The notes under the pieces: model-generated | What the model saw: only the letters and a program-made list of their open reading frames with translations | Databases searched by the model: none | What the model was told of the DNA's origin: nothing | Made by a program: the position numbers and the translations under genes | Origin: Platycnemis pennipes | Lineage: Eukaryota; Arthropoda; Insecta; Odonata; Platycnemididae | Length of the DNA stretch: 64,000 bases | Direction of reading: 5' to 3' | Assembly (NCBI GenBank): GCA_933228895.1 | Contig: OW121852.1 | Coordinates: forward strand, 59,066,872-59,130,871 | Part shown: in pieces, positions 32,800-47,600 of the stretch | Layout: each line of letters opens with the position of its first letter | How positions within the stretch are numbered: the first letter of the stretch is position 1

Positions 32800-33640
32800 G
32801 CTCTGGAGTGAACATCCACAGAGAAACAATCAGTATGCTACGATTCGCTGATGACATAGCTCTCATAGCAGAGACAGAGAAGGAGCTGAATAAGATGCTA
32901 ATAACCATGAAAAGGACAATGACCATACATCAGCTGAAATCAATAAGAAGAAAACGAAGATATTCGTGTGCAGCAAGAGAGAGGAGGCCAAAACCAACGT
33001 TATACTAGGAAAACAGAAACTGGAAAAGGTGAAAGAGTTCTGTTACCTGGAAAGCCGAGTAACCAACGATGGACGAAGCAAGAAAGAAATAGGGAGTAGT
33101 GAGCCCAGGCAAAGAGGGCATTCTATCAAAAGAAGAATCTACTCACAGCTGGAAATACAAGCTTGGAAATAAGGAAGCAATTCATCAAAACGTATATCTG
33201 GAGCACGTTACTTTACGGCAGTGAGACATGGACGATGACAGCAGCGGAGAAGAAAAGGGTGAAAGCATTCGAAATATGGTGCTACCAAAGAATGATTAAG
33301 ATAAAATGGATCGACCGAGTGACAAATGAATAAGTCCTAAGAAGAGCGGGAGAAAAGATAAGTCTGCTGAAAAATATAAAAAGAAGACGGGACAATTTAA
33401 TCGGCCATATCTTAAGACACGATGGCCTGATGAAGACAATCGACGAAGGAAAAGTGAACGGGAAGAATGGAAAAGGCAGGCCTCGTATGAGTTAGATAGA
33501 ACAGGCCGTAAAGGACGTGAAAAAGAGGAAATACGTTAATATGAAGAGTTTGGCCGATAGAAGAATCGAGTGGAGGGCTGCGTCAAACCAATCCTAGGAT
33601 TGTTGACCCTTGATGATGAGAGGAAAAAGTAAAATTTAAA
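32800..33640 (+). mobile_element. RTE-like LINE 3' half
   Basis: Starts with VNIHRETISMLRFADDIALI (catalytic FADD at about 32848) and continues, with frameshifts, through CYLESRVTNDGRSKKEIGS (33041-33100), a broken block around YGSETWTMTAAEKKRVKAFE (near 33220-33270), IKIKWIDRVTNE (near 33296) and RRRDNLIGHILRHDGLMKTI (33380-33440). It ends with IEWRAASNQS near 33590. It is the most collinear member of the family in the window and shows what was inserted into the 12.4-kb copy. It is 5'-truncated and dead. Confidence 0.85.
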
Positions 33641-35533
33641 CGATACTGAATGACCAAAGAGTCTTGAAATAAACAGAATTCTAAAGGGCAGACGATAACT
33701 TACCTTGAACTGGAGAAAAGACGAAAGGAAACGGCCACCGGCTATACCTCTATAGTTTTACGACTGTCGGTGGTGAATGACGCATCAATTAATCCTGTCT
33801 TGACTATTGGAGGCCGATAGTGTTCCGAACACGATGTTGTGAAGTGATGGATTGCACAGGGAGATAAAAGATCTATGATGCCACTCCCTGACCAGAAGAA
33901 ATACTGCTTACACTTCCAAGGGGACAGCATCACGAGCAACACAATTCTCTTTTGCAGTCCATCTCAACGCGACTCTGTATGTTAAAATGATAACAAGGTA
34001 ACAAGGATATTGTAGTAGCCAGTTAAGAAGAAGACAAAAGAAAATTATAAGTTTGTAAATAACTTTTTTAATTTATGAAGAAACAATTTTGATACGATAA
34101 ATATAAGGGTAAGAATGCAAAACATCAGCGTTACAATTACTGAAACGTGAAAATATTCCGTATCATTACGGTCATTAGTGTTTACGTTACGGTACAATAA
34201 AATCGATGTAAAAATGCTGAGAATGTAAGGACTTAGCTAAAGAGAAAGAATGTGGATAAAGGGATTAATTAGAGACCCGTACACATCCGAAAAATCACTC
34301 AATTTCTCATGTGCGTTCTTGCAGATGCCACATCATTTGCACCAATAAGAATCAGTGGGTAACAGGGAAGATATACGTATTTGCGGAGTGGAAGAAAGGT
34401 GGAGAGAAATACGGCGTCGGCACTAATTGCTTCTTAAGAAAGGAGCTAAGGGATCCACTTCCTCAAATCCCGATCAAGTATGCCGACCGAGTATGCCACA
34501 GAACTAAAGACCAAAAACCCGTTCTCCACGAAAAAGGGATGATTAGTTGATACAACAGTACCTAGCAGAAAATCGAATTTCTTGTCACGAAAAATAATTT
34601 CAATCAGGCTAATTAGTTTCAGAAAAACTAATCAATGATCGTACGATGACAGCGGATCAGAAAAAATATACATGTTACAAAAGAATACGTGACTTATAGC
34701 GAGGACTTTTGCGTATGAGACGAAAGTAAATAATTGCGATTCGCACCGGTTGGTAGAGACGGCCGATACTTCTCTTGTCGTCTGACACAACTTCCCCATG
34801 ATGACAGCACACAATTGCAAGGTGCATGCAAAGTGGCAGGAGGCATGAAGAGGAATCTCAGGAATTTAAGGACTCAAGGCTCATTGATGGAGGAAACGAA
34901 GGTGGACGCGCTAAGTTTGCAAATAACGATCGCTCAGTATAATATTTTACGTATGGCTCACAAGTAAAGAGATAACAAGAGATGGAAACGCAAAAGTATG
35001 AATTTTAATTGTGGACCAGGATAATTATTGAGTATTCTGAGGTCTACCAATTTGTGCTAATTTACTGCAGCGAACAAGAGTCATTAATAGAATACCTTGT
35101 CACATACTCGCACCATGAAATGTAAATTACTTGATGATGTTTTGTACCTCTGCATATGTGTCAAATGAGCTACAGAACACTCTAAAAATAGAGACTTAAA
35201 ATTCCTTTCTTTCTCTCCAAGAAAGATAAGAGATTTCACATCCGTGATTTGACTTATAATGAGACGTACATTCAAATGGTTCAAAAATTCCTATTTAAGC
35301 TATGTATTCATAAGCGCTTGAATAGTACAATTACTAACTTGAGAAAATTGAGAAAGAAAAAGGAAGAACACTTCAACAAATCCATATTTAGGTCAGTTTT
35401 TTTAATAAAGAGGCGTAAAATTAATTCAAGAAGGAGGAGATGATTTATTATATGACTAAATGCCAATGTTACGAATTAAAAGAATAATTTGTCGTCAAAG
35501 GTAACCTAATCTCTCTCTCTCTATATATTTCAG
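33641..35533. other. no gene recognised upstream of the PAF-AH exons
   Basis: The exon that should encode the PAF-AH N-terminus was sought here because the first detectable exon starts within a codon, but none was convincing. Frames at 34311-34550, 34734-34967 and 35249-35443 have no family signal. The start of the gene may lie much further upstream. Confidence 0.35.
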
Positions 35534-35631
35534 GCCCCTATGTAGTTGGCTGCGTTGACGTGATGACCGGAAGTTCGGCTTCCGGATGTTTCATCAGGTT
35601 GCACTATCCCACATCTTTACGCGACGCAAAG
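35534..35631 (+). CDS. PAF-AH exon a
   Basis: 98 bp between a pyrimidine-rich acceptor (CTCTATATATTTCAG) and donor GTAAGG. It starts inside a codon (2 nt complete a Gly) and encodes [20 protein letters not shown] then [21 protein letters not shown] is the hallmark N-terminal motif of the family, so at least one upstream exon must end in G and supply the start codon. Confidence 0.93.
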
Positions 35632-38600
35632 GTAAGGAGGATGAAGGAAGGCAGAATTGGAATAATATATTCACCAGAAAGGGGTAGAATAAACCAGAAT
35701 TTAACAAGTGAATGATTGTCACTTTTCACGAATGAATGATTAGCCAATGCTAACGACGTGTAGAGTGGTAAAGTGTGGCTCAGAAACATGTTCATTGCGG
35801 AAATGAAATGACCGAATATGCTTTTGAATCATGAAGGTGAAAAATAATTGAAGATGTCAGCCGGGTGGAGAGGAAGACCGACGCGGTATTGTTTAATATG
35901 GCGGGAGAAGTAAAAAATTCGACAAAAGAAATGATAAGAAGGCACTAAAGGCAGCATGGAAGATAATTTGAAAGGAAACGGAGAATTGAAGAGGATTTTT
36001 GAGCGAAGAATGTTAGGGAGGGGGTTAGCAAAGAAGACAAAAATAAGTGATCAGGGTAACATAAAATCAGGCAGACGATATGAAAATTTAAAGAAGTATG
36101 AATGAATGATTTAGGTAGGAAAGAAAGTATGATACTATCAGTGCAGAGGATTAACACGAAGCAAGAATAATATAAAACCAACCGATGTTGGTAGATTACT
36201 TACGATAATGATCTCCTATTAACAACTATGTAAGACAAAGAAAACGAAAGATCGAAACGTCTTCCGTAGCTAACTCTTACCGCAGAGTGTTGGCATGCAA
36301 TTCAAATCCTTCACTGCTAGACCTCAATACGTTACGTGAGGAAAATAAGAGTTTACGGTGATGGACAACTATTACCACAATCGCATTACCCTAGATGAAG
36401 TACTCAACACGAAAGAGCATAATTAATACAATTTTAATATATTTTGAAATGTTTTTCTGGTTGTTTTCAAGCATCAAAATTGGAAGCTTTGAGTAAACTT
36501 ATATCTTCAAAGAGAGTAACCCTAGTAATTCCGAGAGGAACCCTAATCGAAAGCCGCTAGTTTGCCTTACCCAAAACAATTTCAATGACTTGTTTTTCCT
36601 TTTCAGGCACATAAACGCCACTGGCCTAAATGGTTCATGGGTAAAGAATACTTCGACGGAATGGTTGACTCCATGAAACTCAACCCACCATCGGCGCAGT
36701 ACATGAAATTAATTCTAGGTAAGCCACAATCTGCATTCAAGAAATGTTATTAATACATGTACCAGTATTTTCCTAGTCATGTAGATTTAAACGGAGTATT
36801 CCTACTCTGCGGTACTTCTTCAAGCACTTCCATCCCTACAATATTTTAAAAATTGCTTTCAGATCAGAATATTATTTAATGATGGCATTACAACGCTAAA
36901 CGGACTAGACCGTAGTTTTGAAGTAATATTGTAAACATAAGGGATTTTTTATACTTTAAAAAGCTTAGTAAATACAAATTGCATTTATCCTCGCTTGTGG
37001 CAGAATGATCGGAGCTGATTCTACGAAATATTTCTATTCTACGAAATTCTTTCAGTAGCTTCTAAACTTTAGGTGAAACAGTTCACTCTCTCAAGTTTCA
37101 GAATTAAATTCTTTCGCACCATTACACGACTTCATTTGATAATTATTGATAAAAATTCACTCCGTAAAAGCTATCCTCATGCATCAGATCCTTATCTCTG
37201 TATTTAAGATGTTCACCAACATTTCATTTTTAACATCTTTCTATTTACATATTTCATTATTTCTTTGAATACGTTTGATTATTATTTGAATTCGAGTTGA
37301 ATTTTGCATTTCACATGATTGAATTTTCCTCAAGAATAATTGTTTAAAAGTAAATAAATAATGTGTTACAGATAGAATTCATTAACCGCAGCATTCCCTC
37401 ACATCAAGAGCACGTCTCCTTCAAATAATTAGGAGAGTTCTGATATTACAGTGAATTCATTGAAGCTCTTTCTCTTTTCTTATGAGTACAAGTGGACTCC
37501 TTTCCGCCTGACAGTACTTAGTGATGTTTCACGCACTGGGTGGTACACGCAGGAGGCGGCACTAATCTTAAGGATGGTAGGCCAACGTTGACGAAATCCC
37601 TTTTGTTTTAGATTAATCATTACGGTAATCCATGGGATTAAAACACAGCAGATTATACAAATTCCCTCAGAGTCCAGATTTCCTTCCACTATTTCAAGCG
37701 CTTGAATATGGCTTCTTTTGTAATTCTGTTTACTCGGGAGTCATATAGGTAGTCTGTTTACATCTGGTTGACCGCAAATGTTACCAATTCACTTATGCTT
37801 CTCATCTCCCAACCAGGTGGCATCCGCATCCCAGCAGTCTGGAGGGCGGCGCCATTGGGGCAAACCGAGGAGGCCCCCAGCGAAGAGCCCGGATCGGAAG
37901 AAAAAGACGGGAAGAAGGAACCTCCTCCTCCGCCGCCTCTGAAGACTTTTCCCGTGGCTTTCTTGTCCCATGGACTGGGGGCCTGCAGATACTCCTACTC
38001 GACCATCTGCTTGGAGATGGCTTCCCGAGGATTCATCGTGGTGGCTTTAGAACACAGGTTTAATCAATGACTAATAACTATTGGAATGCCGATTTTTCAT
38101 ACTATCGAAATAAAAAACAACAATTTCCCTGGGTTCAATAAATGACCTGCTCAATATACAAACGTTTCAACACGAATGAATCGGAGAAATATTGATTGTT
38201 CACCATCACAAAGGCATCCTACCCGCTACTTTCGAAGGAAATTTCAATATCATATTATTTACCTAACGTACTAATAATTCAATATCCCGCATAAAAGGAT
38301 ATACGCATATTGGCTTATTATGCTCCCTAAGGTATTAACTAAATATTTTTAAATACAATAATTCAATGGTTAATTTTAATTATTATTGATGGTTACAAAA
38401 CCCCTATTGTTTAACTTAATTAATTGATTTTTGACGGAAGGTAAAATATTAAACCTTTAGAAAAATATTTGTTTTGGAGGGAGAAGGAAATCAATATCAA
38501 AGTAAAACATACGACTGTGGTATTTTATAAAATAGGGATCACACAGCGTGCTCAACGTTCTATCTGGTCCCTCAAGAATCTGGAGAAATGAGAAGAGAAT

Positions 38601-41600
38601 TTCTGGAGTTTTGGAAGCTTGAGAAGAAAGAGTATACCTTGAGGAACAGACAGGTAAGCCAGCAATTTTTTCTTGCCTAAAGACCAAAGTAATATGAAGC
38701 ATCCTACTTTGTATCATTGGTCTAATATGACTGATTTTTGGTCTCAAATCCCTGGAAAACTAGGAAAGCCAGGAAATTCCGGGAACAATTATCATGTTAA
38801 CTATCAATTAATCGCTCGATCTAATAATTGAGATGGCACATCTTGTGTAGTAGTAACATCATGTAATCACCTCCTCTTTTAACAAAAATCGCTAAACAGC
38901 AAAAATTGTACTTCGCATTAAACGCAAGCATTGTCATTACCTACTAATCCTTTTAGCGTCAATGCCTTTTTTGGCTTTCCAAAGCAAGCATGACACATAT
39001 CCGTTTCATAAATTACCTTAAACATTCTTCAATAATATAAACCAACCGTTAATTTTACTAATTTATAGATGCTTACGAAATCTGTGATTCTTCAAAGAGT
39101 GGACATCTCATGAGAGATGCCCATTCCTTCCCAAAAGCATAACGATCCACGTAACTTACAATGATAATCTTGATCAATAATCACTCTGAAAGGGTTAAAA
39201 TCTAAACCTTCCGCGAAATCACTTTTGCACTAGTTCATTCCAAAATTTAATATTCCTTCCAAATAATACTCTATTATAGTACTAGTATTCTGCCAATTAC
39301 AATCTCAATACATTCCCGCGCTCAAAGCCAAGGAATTGATAATTTATTGGTGCGGACGATAATTAGTGTAAATCCAGTAGTATGCGAACTAATACTTCCG
39401 TGGTCCCGCTAATTTGATGCATATTTATATTGAATAGATTTGCTCGGATCTTCTGGTAAACCATTACCTGAAGTTACTACAGTTTAGTAAAACTAGTCGC
39501 AACTACTTTTATTGATGTTTACTAATTTTTAATGGTAGGTTTTGATGGACATTAAACTCGTCCCTACCTATCATGTGATGTCCTTCTTTAGTTCCGCATA
39601 CCTCCTACCACCCATCATTCAATCAAAACTACCTCTTTTTCTTCAATGTCTAAGAAGATTAAATATTTGTTTACTTCCGTGCTGTAAAAAGGTAGACCAC
39701 AATCACCACTAACGATGCAAAAAGTGCTTAAGAAGAACAAAAAATTTGTTAAATGACATTTTACCATCTTTCATCCACATTGCCCTTCCCATTGGACTTC
39801 TTAGGCCCATTTAAGAAGTGCCGAGATTCGTCGAGCCATAGACCTGATGGAAGACATCAACGAAGGGAGGCACGTTCACAACCTCCTGGACCCAACATTT
39901 CCGCTCAAGGACTTCGAGGTGAGTCTTGTCCCACCAAAAGTTTGAAATGAATTTTTTTGCACAGCTGATTTTCCTCGCTGCACTTAATCTATTATTGGAG
40001 TTAGCGGAAATTATGTAATTTGCAGAACCTGGTTTTATTGGAGCCAGACGGTTTGTTGAAACGGCGAGATGTCGTGCTCTCATTTGAGATGTCCTTCTTC
40101 TTTAAGTTCTATCAATAAAAAACTGCATATGTATCAATAAGTAACTTTAGCTAAGAATATTACTTTTGTGCTGAAATGAATTACGGCAAGGTACGTTATT
40201 TAGCATTTCAAATACAATTTGTTAGATCAATTAGGCCGACGTTCATTCCAAAGTTAAAACATGACTATATTAATTACTTAAAGAACCATAGCTCCTCCAT
40301 ACTTTTGGACATAAAACAGGCAATATTTCAATCTAAATTCCTAGACAGTTCCTAACAATTCAATCCCTCATAATTCATCACGGGCGGGTTTTATATTAAG
40401 TGCGCTGAAATGGGAGTATGCTAATCTATGCTAATGCATAATCAACAGGAAGATGATTGTGCCTTCTCTTGCCATGAGAGCAATATGCATCGCAAATTCA
40501 TCCTTAATGCAAATAATAATGATGAGGCAAATAACAATTTGTTCATAAATAACAGTACGTGATTGGAAATATGTAAACTACTATAGAGCGTGTTTGTTTT
40601 ACTATTCACAAAAAAGAGGATTCATAGGAAGTGTTACTTACTTTAGGGGGCTTAGAGAATGTTAAGGAGCGTTATAGGGAAGGACATAGAGACTGGAAAA
40701 AGTACAGAAGAATGATCTATGACCCCTAAATAGTAAATCGTCTACTCGTAACACCGCACATTAAGAGCTGTGCGTGGGCGATGAAACGGAAATTATTCGA
40801 ATGAGGCACCAAGTAGGTACACATGAAAAAATCAAGATTTACACAAATCAGACAAATAGCTCCAGTAATATATTATAAGACCCTTCCGTAATCTTAAGTT
40901 TCTTCTTCAGATGAAATTAAACCAATTCTATGAGCGCGCCACGTTTTCAATGCCAATTCAATCTTACAGGGAAGACTGGACTTTACGAAAGCTGTGATTA
41001 TTGGACACTCCTTTGGCGGCGCCACTACTCTACTCTCCCTGGCGAAGGAACCTCGACTCAGGTAAGGCAGCGCCACTATGCTTCGGCGGCAGCCTTGACT
41101 ACCTTCAAGGTTTTGATGAGGAAGGCGCATCCTCGAGTTCGGGACGCGTGGAATTTTAAAATGTAAATCTAACGTTTCCGCAAATTGGTGTCCTGGTCAC
41201 TGTACAAACGTTGCTAGAAACTGATTTACTTCTTAGGACCTAAATATTGACATCACGTAATAACAAAGGCCCTCGCAAACTTTGTTTTTTATTTGAAATT
41301 CAATACTAATATGTTTCCATGATATTGCAGAAATTTGACAATTTACGGTATTCCCCATTAAAATTGGATTAAATATGCTTAATCGTTTTTGTGGAAGATA
41401 ACGGGAAGGAAGAAAAAATGCGAGGAAGATTATGTGAAAGTAAAATTATTGTAATCTCGTGCGTGTATGTTTGATGAGTGCTGTCAAAAATATGAAGCAT
41501 AACATCATTAGGAAAAGAAAATTATAATATTCTGATAAAAAATTCCCCGGAAAGAGAAATTGATAGTAACTAACTAGTTCAGGACGATATGGTAAAGACG

Positions 41601-44600
41601 CAGTATTTTAAATCTAAGATGCTATCCAAAATGTTAGAGTCATTTATAAGTTTTCCAAGGGGTTATGTCAATTAATAACCCCGAAATGGTGAGCTTCTAT
41701 TCGTTTACCAGGGTTCAGCGTTTTGTTGAACTCATTTTCAATTGTAATCCGCAAGAGTATATTCTATAAGTAAGACGAAGAACAGAATGATATTTCACAA
41801 GAACCCATTAAACTATGAAGGGCATGCACGGATAGGTACTGCTACAAGTAAAACATTTCCAAAATATGATGATTGTACTCGAATAAAAGGCAAGAGCAGG
41901 TTTAAATTTTTAATTAAATTCAATACTGCTGCATTAGAGATGAATAAAACCGACAAAAATATTAATCTCAGTAACTGACTATATTATCTATACGATTATT
42001 CTTATTTCGTTACTGTTAGAAATTTCTTTCACTATCTAAGCCTGAGCTACATTCTAATTATACATTTGGACAGTGACCTAGAAGGCATGGTATCACGTTT
42101 ACGAAGGCTTTCCATATATTTTCCCTGCTTTGAATATGTTGAAACAACATTTGCATGACTTGGCTTTCACGAAATATTTTCCCGATGATGCAGCTACAAA
42201 CGTGATACATACTTTCAGGATTGGTATCGCTCTGGACGCCTGGATGTATCCGGTGAAACGGGTGGCCGATCTGCCTCTCAGATTATCAACGCAGCCCATC
42301 CTGTTCATCAACATGCAGTACTTCCAGAAGAGACACAACCTCGACGAAATGCGTCGCCTGCTTGAGGTCGCCACGAGTCCAGAAGTGGTCCCAGAAGGAA
42401 CCCCTAGTCCAGAACGGAGAGTCATCACGATACGGTCCGTTCCAGAGCAAAAACGAGCCCGATAAGTGATTCGAACACTCCAAAATTATAACCAAAACAT
42501 ATGAAGAGATATCATTGAACTGGAAAATCTTATTCACCCGGAAAGAAATACGTTGCACTCTGTGAGAAAATTATTATTCACAGCCAGTCGTCGAATACAG
42601 GCAGTCCCCAGTTACGCATAAGATTCGTTCCGACACTTCCTGCGTAAGTCGAAATTTACGTAAGTCGAAAATTTCTCCAAAGCTAAGTCCATACTCTGGA
42701 GATTTCGATCGATGCGGGAAAATTTTTCTGGCAAATGTTCTTCAATTCATTCCAAAATAAAAAATTCTTAATTTATTCTTAATTTATTTGCATAAATAAA
42801 CGTTAATGTCGCCTGGAAGTTTCATCACGTGAATTACTAATCAAAATGCGCAGTACCTTCACTCCGAATTGACCAATTGCACGGATTAGCGAAAGTACGA
42901 TGCCTTAATGTTACTTCACTTAAATGACGACTAATATTGATTTATTATGTAATCATGTTATTGTAGGTGCCATATAGTATTGCGTAATTTACTAATCTTT
43001 GATTATTACTGTATTTTCTGCCTTTTAATTTGAGTTCATTGATGGCTCTGGTGGTTTTAAAGTCACAGGCTATACTCATAAGAGGAAGGTAGAGGATTAT
43101 GTCACTGCCATGTCCACATTGACGCCTTCCAGTCACACACACTGACATCCACACACATTCTTAATCCTTCACGCACGCAGACGTATTTCATTTCTCTCAG
43201 TCGCTGCACTGTGGCGTCGCCCTCTGCGCCAGCTATTGATGAGGTTGGTGGTGAAGCGGATTCAACTTTCGAGAAGTAGCTGTGCAGTGTGTTTTGTATG
43301 GAGGCCTTCTTTTTTTTCACGATACATTTCCTCGTAGCAAGACATGGCATCTTGAAGTGCCCTGCTGACCTTAGCGAACCTTCCGATGTTAGAATCCATT
43401 TGCTCAAGTTTTTCCGCCGCTGAATTGATATGCTCAAAGACCGTCAATCCTTTGGTTGCAAAGCATTTTTGTTTTCCACACATGCCCTTTTGAGATCTCC
43501 CATCATCTTTTTCATCCCCTACTTCAGCCCTGCGTGCCTACATCTGCATCAGAACATCGTTTATCAACTCCTCGCGCGAATTTAACAGCTCTTCCACATC
43601 TTCCGCCTCCATGTAAAGGTCGAGGACATGCGCAAGCTCAACAACTCGACCGATGGCTTCATCTGCTTCATTTGTCGCAAATCCTTCGACATTTACGAGA
43701 CATGGGCAAAGTTTTTTCCAAACCACATTCATATTTTTGCTTGTTACTTCTTCCCAGGATGATGCTACATTTTTTTTTGCATAATTTACATTTCCAAAAC
43801 TCCCTAAGTCTCCCTTCCAAAACTCCCTAAGAGTCACTCCATCATCCCCATCTGTCGCAGTATAAGCATCAGCAAATGCCTTGCGTTCGCAATAATCTTT
43901 TATGGACGCGATGACTCCCTGATCCATGGGTTGTAGACGTGCCGTTGTATTTGGAGGCAGAAAAATAAACTTAATGCAGTCATTTAAAACATCCAAGGTT
44001 GGAAGGTGGACAGGTGCATTATTATCAAGCAACAGCAAAATTTTAAGTGGATTTTTTTTCTTAAGGCAGTACCCGTTCAATCTCAACCAACAACGTATTG
44101 AATTATGAGGTAACTATTCTTTGGATAGATATATCAGATATCGCTACGACTATTTGAAATTTTCCAAAGATTGGGCAAATGGGTAGAAGTTTAGAAGTTT
44201 TTACGCGAATTTGCGAAAAAAATAATTGATAGCAATGAAATTCCGCATATAAATGATATAAATGTAACAATTTCTTTATTGTATTATTTTAAAACCTCCA
44301 TAACAATTCGATATATTTCCGCCGGCAAGAATGTGAACTAACATTTTCCTTTTTCGTGCTCGTGTTCGTAAATCAACGGCATCTCTTTAGATAAATTTGC
44401 CACTTACGTAAGTACGGATTTTACCTAAGTTGAGACACACGTAAATCGGAGACTGCCTGTAAAAGTTTGATTCAAAGAGAGAACACTCATCTCTTCTCAC
44501 TTTCATGCGTTTATCTGTACAGTACCCTGCAACCTAGAGAGTGCGTGGTAGGGGGTTAATAATTACCAAACTTGGAATACGTCCTTGCACTGTCAGAGGA

Positions 44601-47600
44601 ATAGGTACTACTTAATGAGAAAAACGTGTCAATTATGAATGCAAAAGGCACACAAATGGTATATACGAGGGAACACAGCTCGTTTAGCAATTAAATTATA
44701 TTGCAATATGGTGGTTTCTTATTTTTTTCCATCAAAAGTTTATGACCTCCCAAGAATTTACATGTAGGTAATCAGACGAAATGGCGTTAAGTATTTTTTC
44801 TAATTAATAAAAGCAAAATTTTCCACGGCACGAAAAAGGGACGGCAAACTATTTCATACCGGTCATATCTATGCGTGACGTCATCAAGGTACATTTAACT
44901 TTCCTGCCACTAGGCGGAGTTGCGAACGCAACAAAGAAAGGCTTCGCAGTAGCAGAAGTCTACTAGCAGGGAGTATACGGCGCTTTCATGTTTTTGTTTT
45001 CGTATCAGCTTACCCATGATATTTTATACCTTGACAGGTTAAGCACATAAATGGGGTGGTTTACCATTTTTTTAATTGCCGAATCTGATAATGTTTGTAA
45101 AATAAAAAGACCCGTATTTTTCCGTTTTTTTGATCCGTTAATTAGTTATAGAGTTATAGGCGGCGAAGAACTGATACCCTTTCGGAAAAGTGGGCGTGCA
45201 TGCGACCTCTTACGTCATCCACTTCGTCCAATCACAACTGAGCTCGCGAAGCTACTTCACCTATCGAAATGGGGGAAACACAGCTGACTTTGCCAACGGA
45301 AGCGGTGGCGACAGGGTCTATGCGAGCAGACCTTCCCATACCCCCCCTCCACTCCCTTCCCTTCCCCTAAAAGCAGTCAAGGACGGGAAGTAAATGACGT
45401 CAATAGTCTCAAAGCAACTTCTTCGGTGGGCGCCACCTTTTGCTTATTTTCATTTTTGATTTATGAGTGAACGACTCTGGTTAGAAGATTAATTTTTCAC
45501 TAAAATTCATTTTTCGTTTCCATCTAACGATTCGGTGTACAAAATTACGATTGCGGTTCCGAGTAAACGCCCCCATTTCGTTGTACGTGGTGGCATTGAA
45601 GATAATTATGAACCGCCTCTCAGAAGAGCTGGATAAACTTAAGAGGAAACTTTATGAAGAAAAGTTAAGGGTCAGCCGAGTTTTGTCAACTCGAGGAAAA
45701 CAAATGAAGCGAACATCGCTCAATTTTTGTGCCGATTTGTGCAACGTACGGCCACACAGCTAGAAGGGATCAATACAACTAATCAAACTATAAATTACAA
45801 TTAAAAACGCTCATTTTTCATACCTCTAAGACGAAATTTTGCGTACCGAGGAATTATGTGAGTCTCAACGTGCGACTCTTGATGTCATGTGAAAACGCTG
45901 TATAGGAGGTTAGAAAAAAACCAATTATAAAATGTTCTTTGAGACTTTAATTCGCGATTTTGAATGAATGTTTACCAGATCTTAGGGACTTTGAAATGCA
46001 ATAGCAAGGTCAGCTGATGAAATTACCCTATGCCTCGTAATGTAAACAATGCACCTACAACGTCATCAACATGGCTACGGAAGTTCTGTTGTGTTCAATC
46101 CGCAGTTCCCACCATTTAGGGAAGCTTTGAAGCTAATCTGAAATTCAGATTTAATTATCTTGTAAAATTAAATGTTCTTAATTCAAATTGTTTTCGCGTA
46201 ATGAATGCAATTACGGTGGGCCACAAATCTCAATCATTGAATAATGTTTTCTTTGATGAAGGTACTTCTCTATTCTTAAAAGGGATAGGAATCGTGCAGT
46301 TAACACAGATAGTAGAGACGAATAGTTTTTTTTTCAAATGCCCATAGACTACAAATGTTACGTTCACCTTGCGATTCGGTTACTATGGTGCTTACCTATA
46401 CACCTGTTGCCATGAGCTTATATTCATTCACTCACGGTGCACGTCTCTAATTAAATAATTCTGGTTTCTGAAATTCATTTTGGAGGTTTTACTAGTAGAT
46501 GTTTTAAGAATGAATTGGACAGGATGTTTGTTGAAGGCATAGCACTTCATTTATAACCTGAAACTGGTTGATCCTAGCCAATCTAGGGTCGACGGCATGA
46601 GAAAATAAACAAACATAATACTGCCTGCTTTTTCACGTGGAACCATCCTTTTTTTAAGAATTGTAATGCATTTATTTCATATTAAACATGGAGAGAAAAT
46701 TTCCACTTCGCGAGAGATTTAATATCCATAACACCACGTTGGCTACTATACAAAATTTACCTCTACAAATACCACTGTCACCAGGTAGTATTTATGTCTC
46801 ACGGTAATTGATAGCTAAATTATTCTTTTTATTCCCAAATTTCGAGACCAAAGAGTGATAAATTTTAACACCAAGATTTTAAAATCGGCCAATTTATGGC
46901 TTTCGCTGCTGACTTGTATTTTAGTGCATCAACCTCAAACAAAGGAGGTGTGCCGTAATCGGCTTAGCTCTGGTTACCGGTTTTCAGCAGCCTTGTTTCC
47001 TTAGGAAGATTTATAAATTCCACTCGTCTGGAATCCCTATCCATACCCCTTAATACGCGTGCACCTAAATACGGAGTAAGCGAACGCTCTATCCCGCCTT
47101 GACTCAAAACAAAGATTTACAAATAGTATTGCATGCCTTCAAGATTCTATGGGTGTTTTCAAGTCTGTTTCCGCACTAATAGGCGCTTCAGACCGGGAGG
47201 AAAGGTATAAGGATAGGAATGGAAGGGATGGGGATAGGATAAGGTCCGAAGCCTGCCTTCAAGAAACCTTGTCTCTGATTATATTTATGCATCTTTTCTC
47301 CCAAATATGAGCGATGGCACCGCAGGACTGGAGCTCCTAAAACCAGCAGTTTTTTTTTTAGCAATCATCATCACTTCTAACATCACAACCTAAACGTGAA
47401 TAGATTACCTGTGGGGATGATTTATTCAAGGGCTTTCAACCATTACATTTTCGAATTGCATGTCCTCGAAGCCTCGGTATCCTCGTCCGATTGGTACACC
47501 ATCGTAACCAACATTCTTATGACTTTATTTTCATTCATCGGGAACCATTAAAAACTCTTCTTAATCGAATGGCGAAAGTACATAACCAACTAAAACCGAC

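Noticed and set aside
46567..46592. CTGGTTGATCCT, matching the 5' start of 18S rRNA
   Set aside because: Only a 12-nt match; the flanking bases do not follow 18S, so chance or an untraceable fragment.
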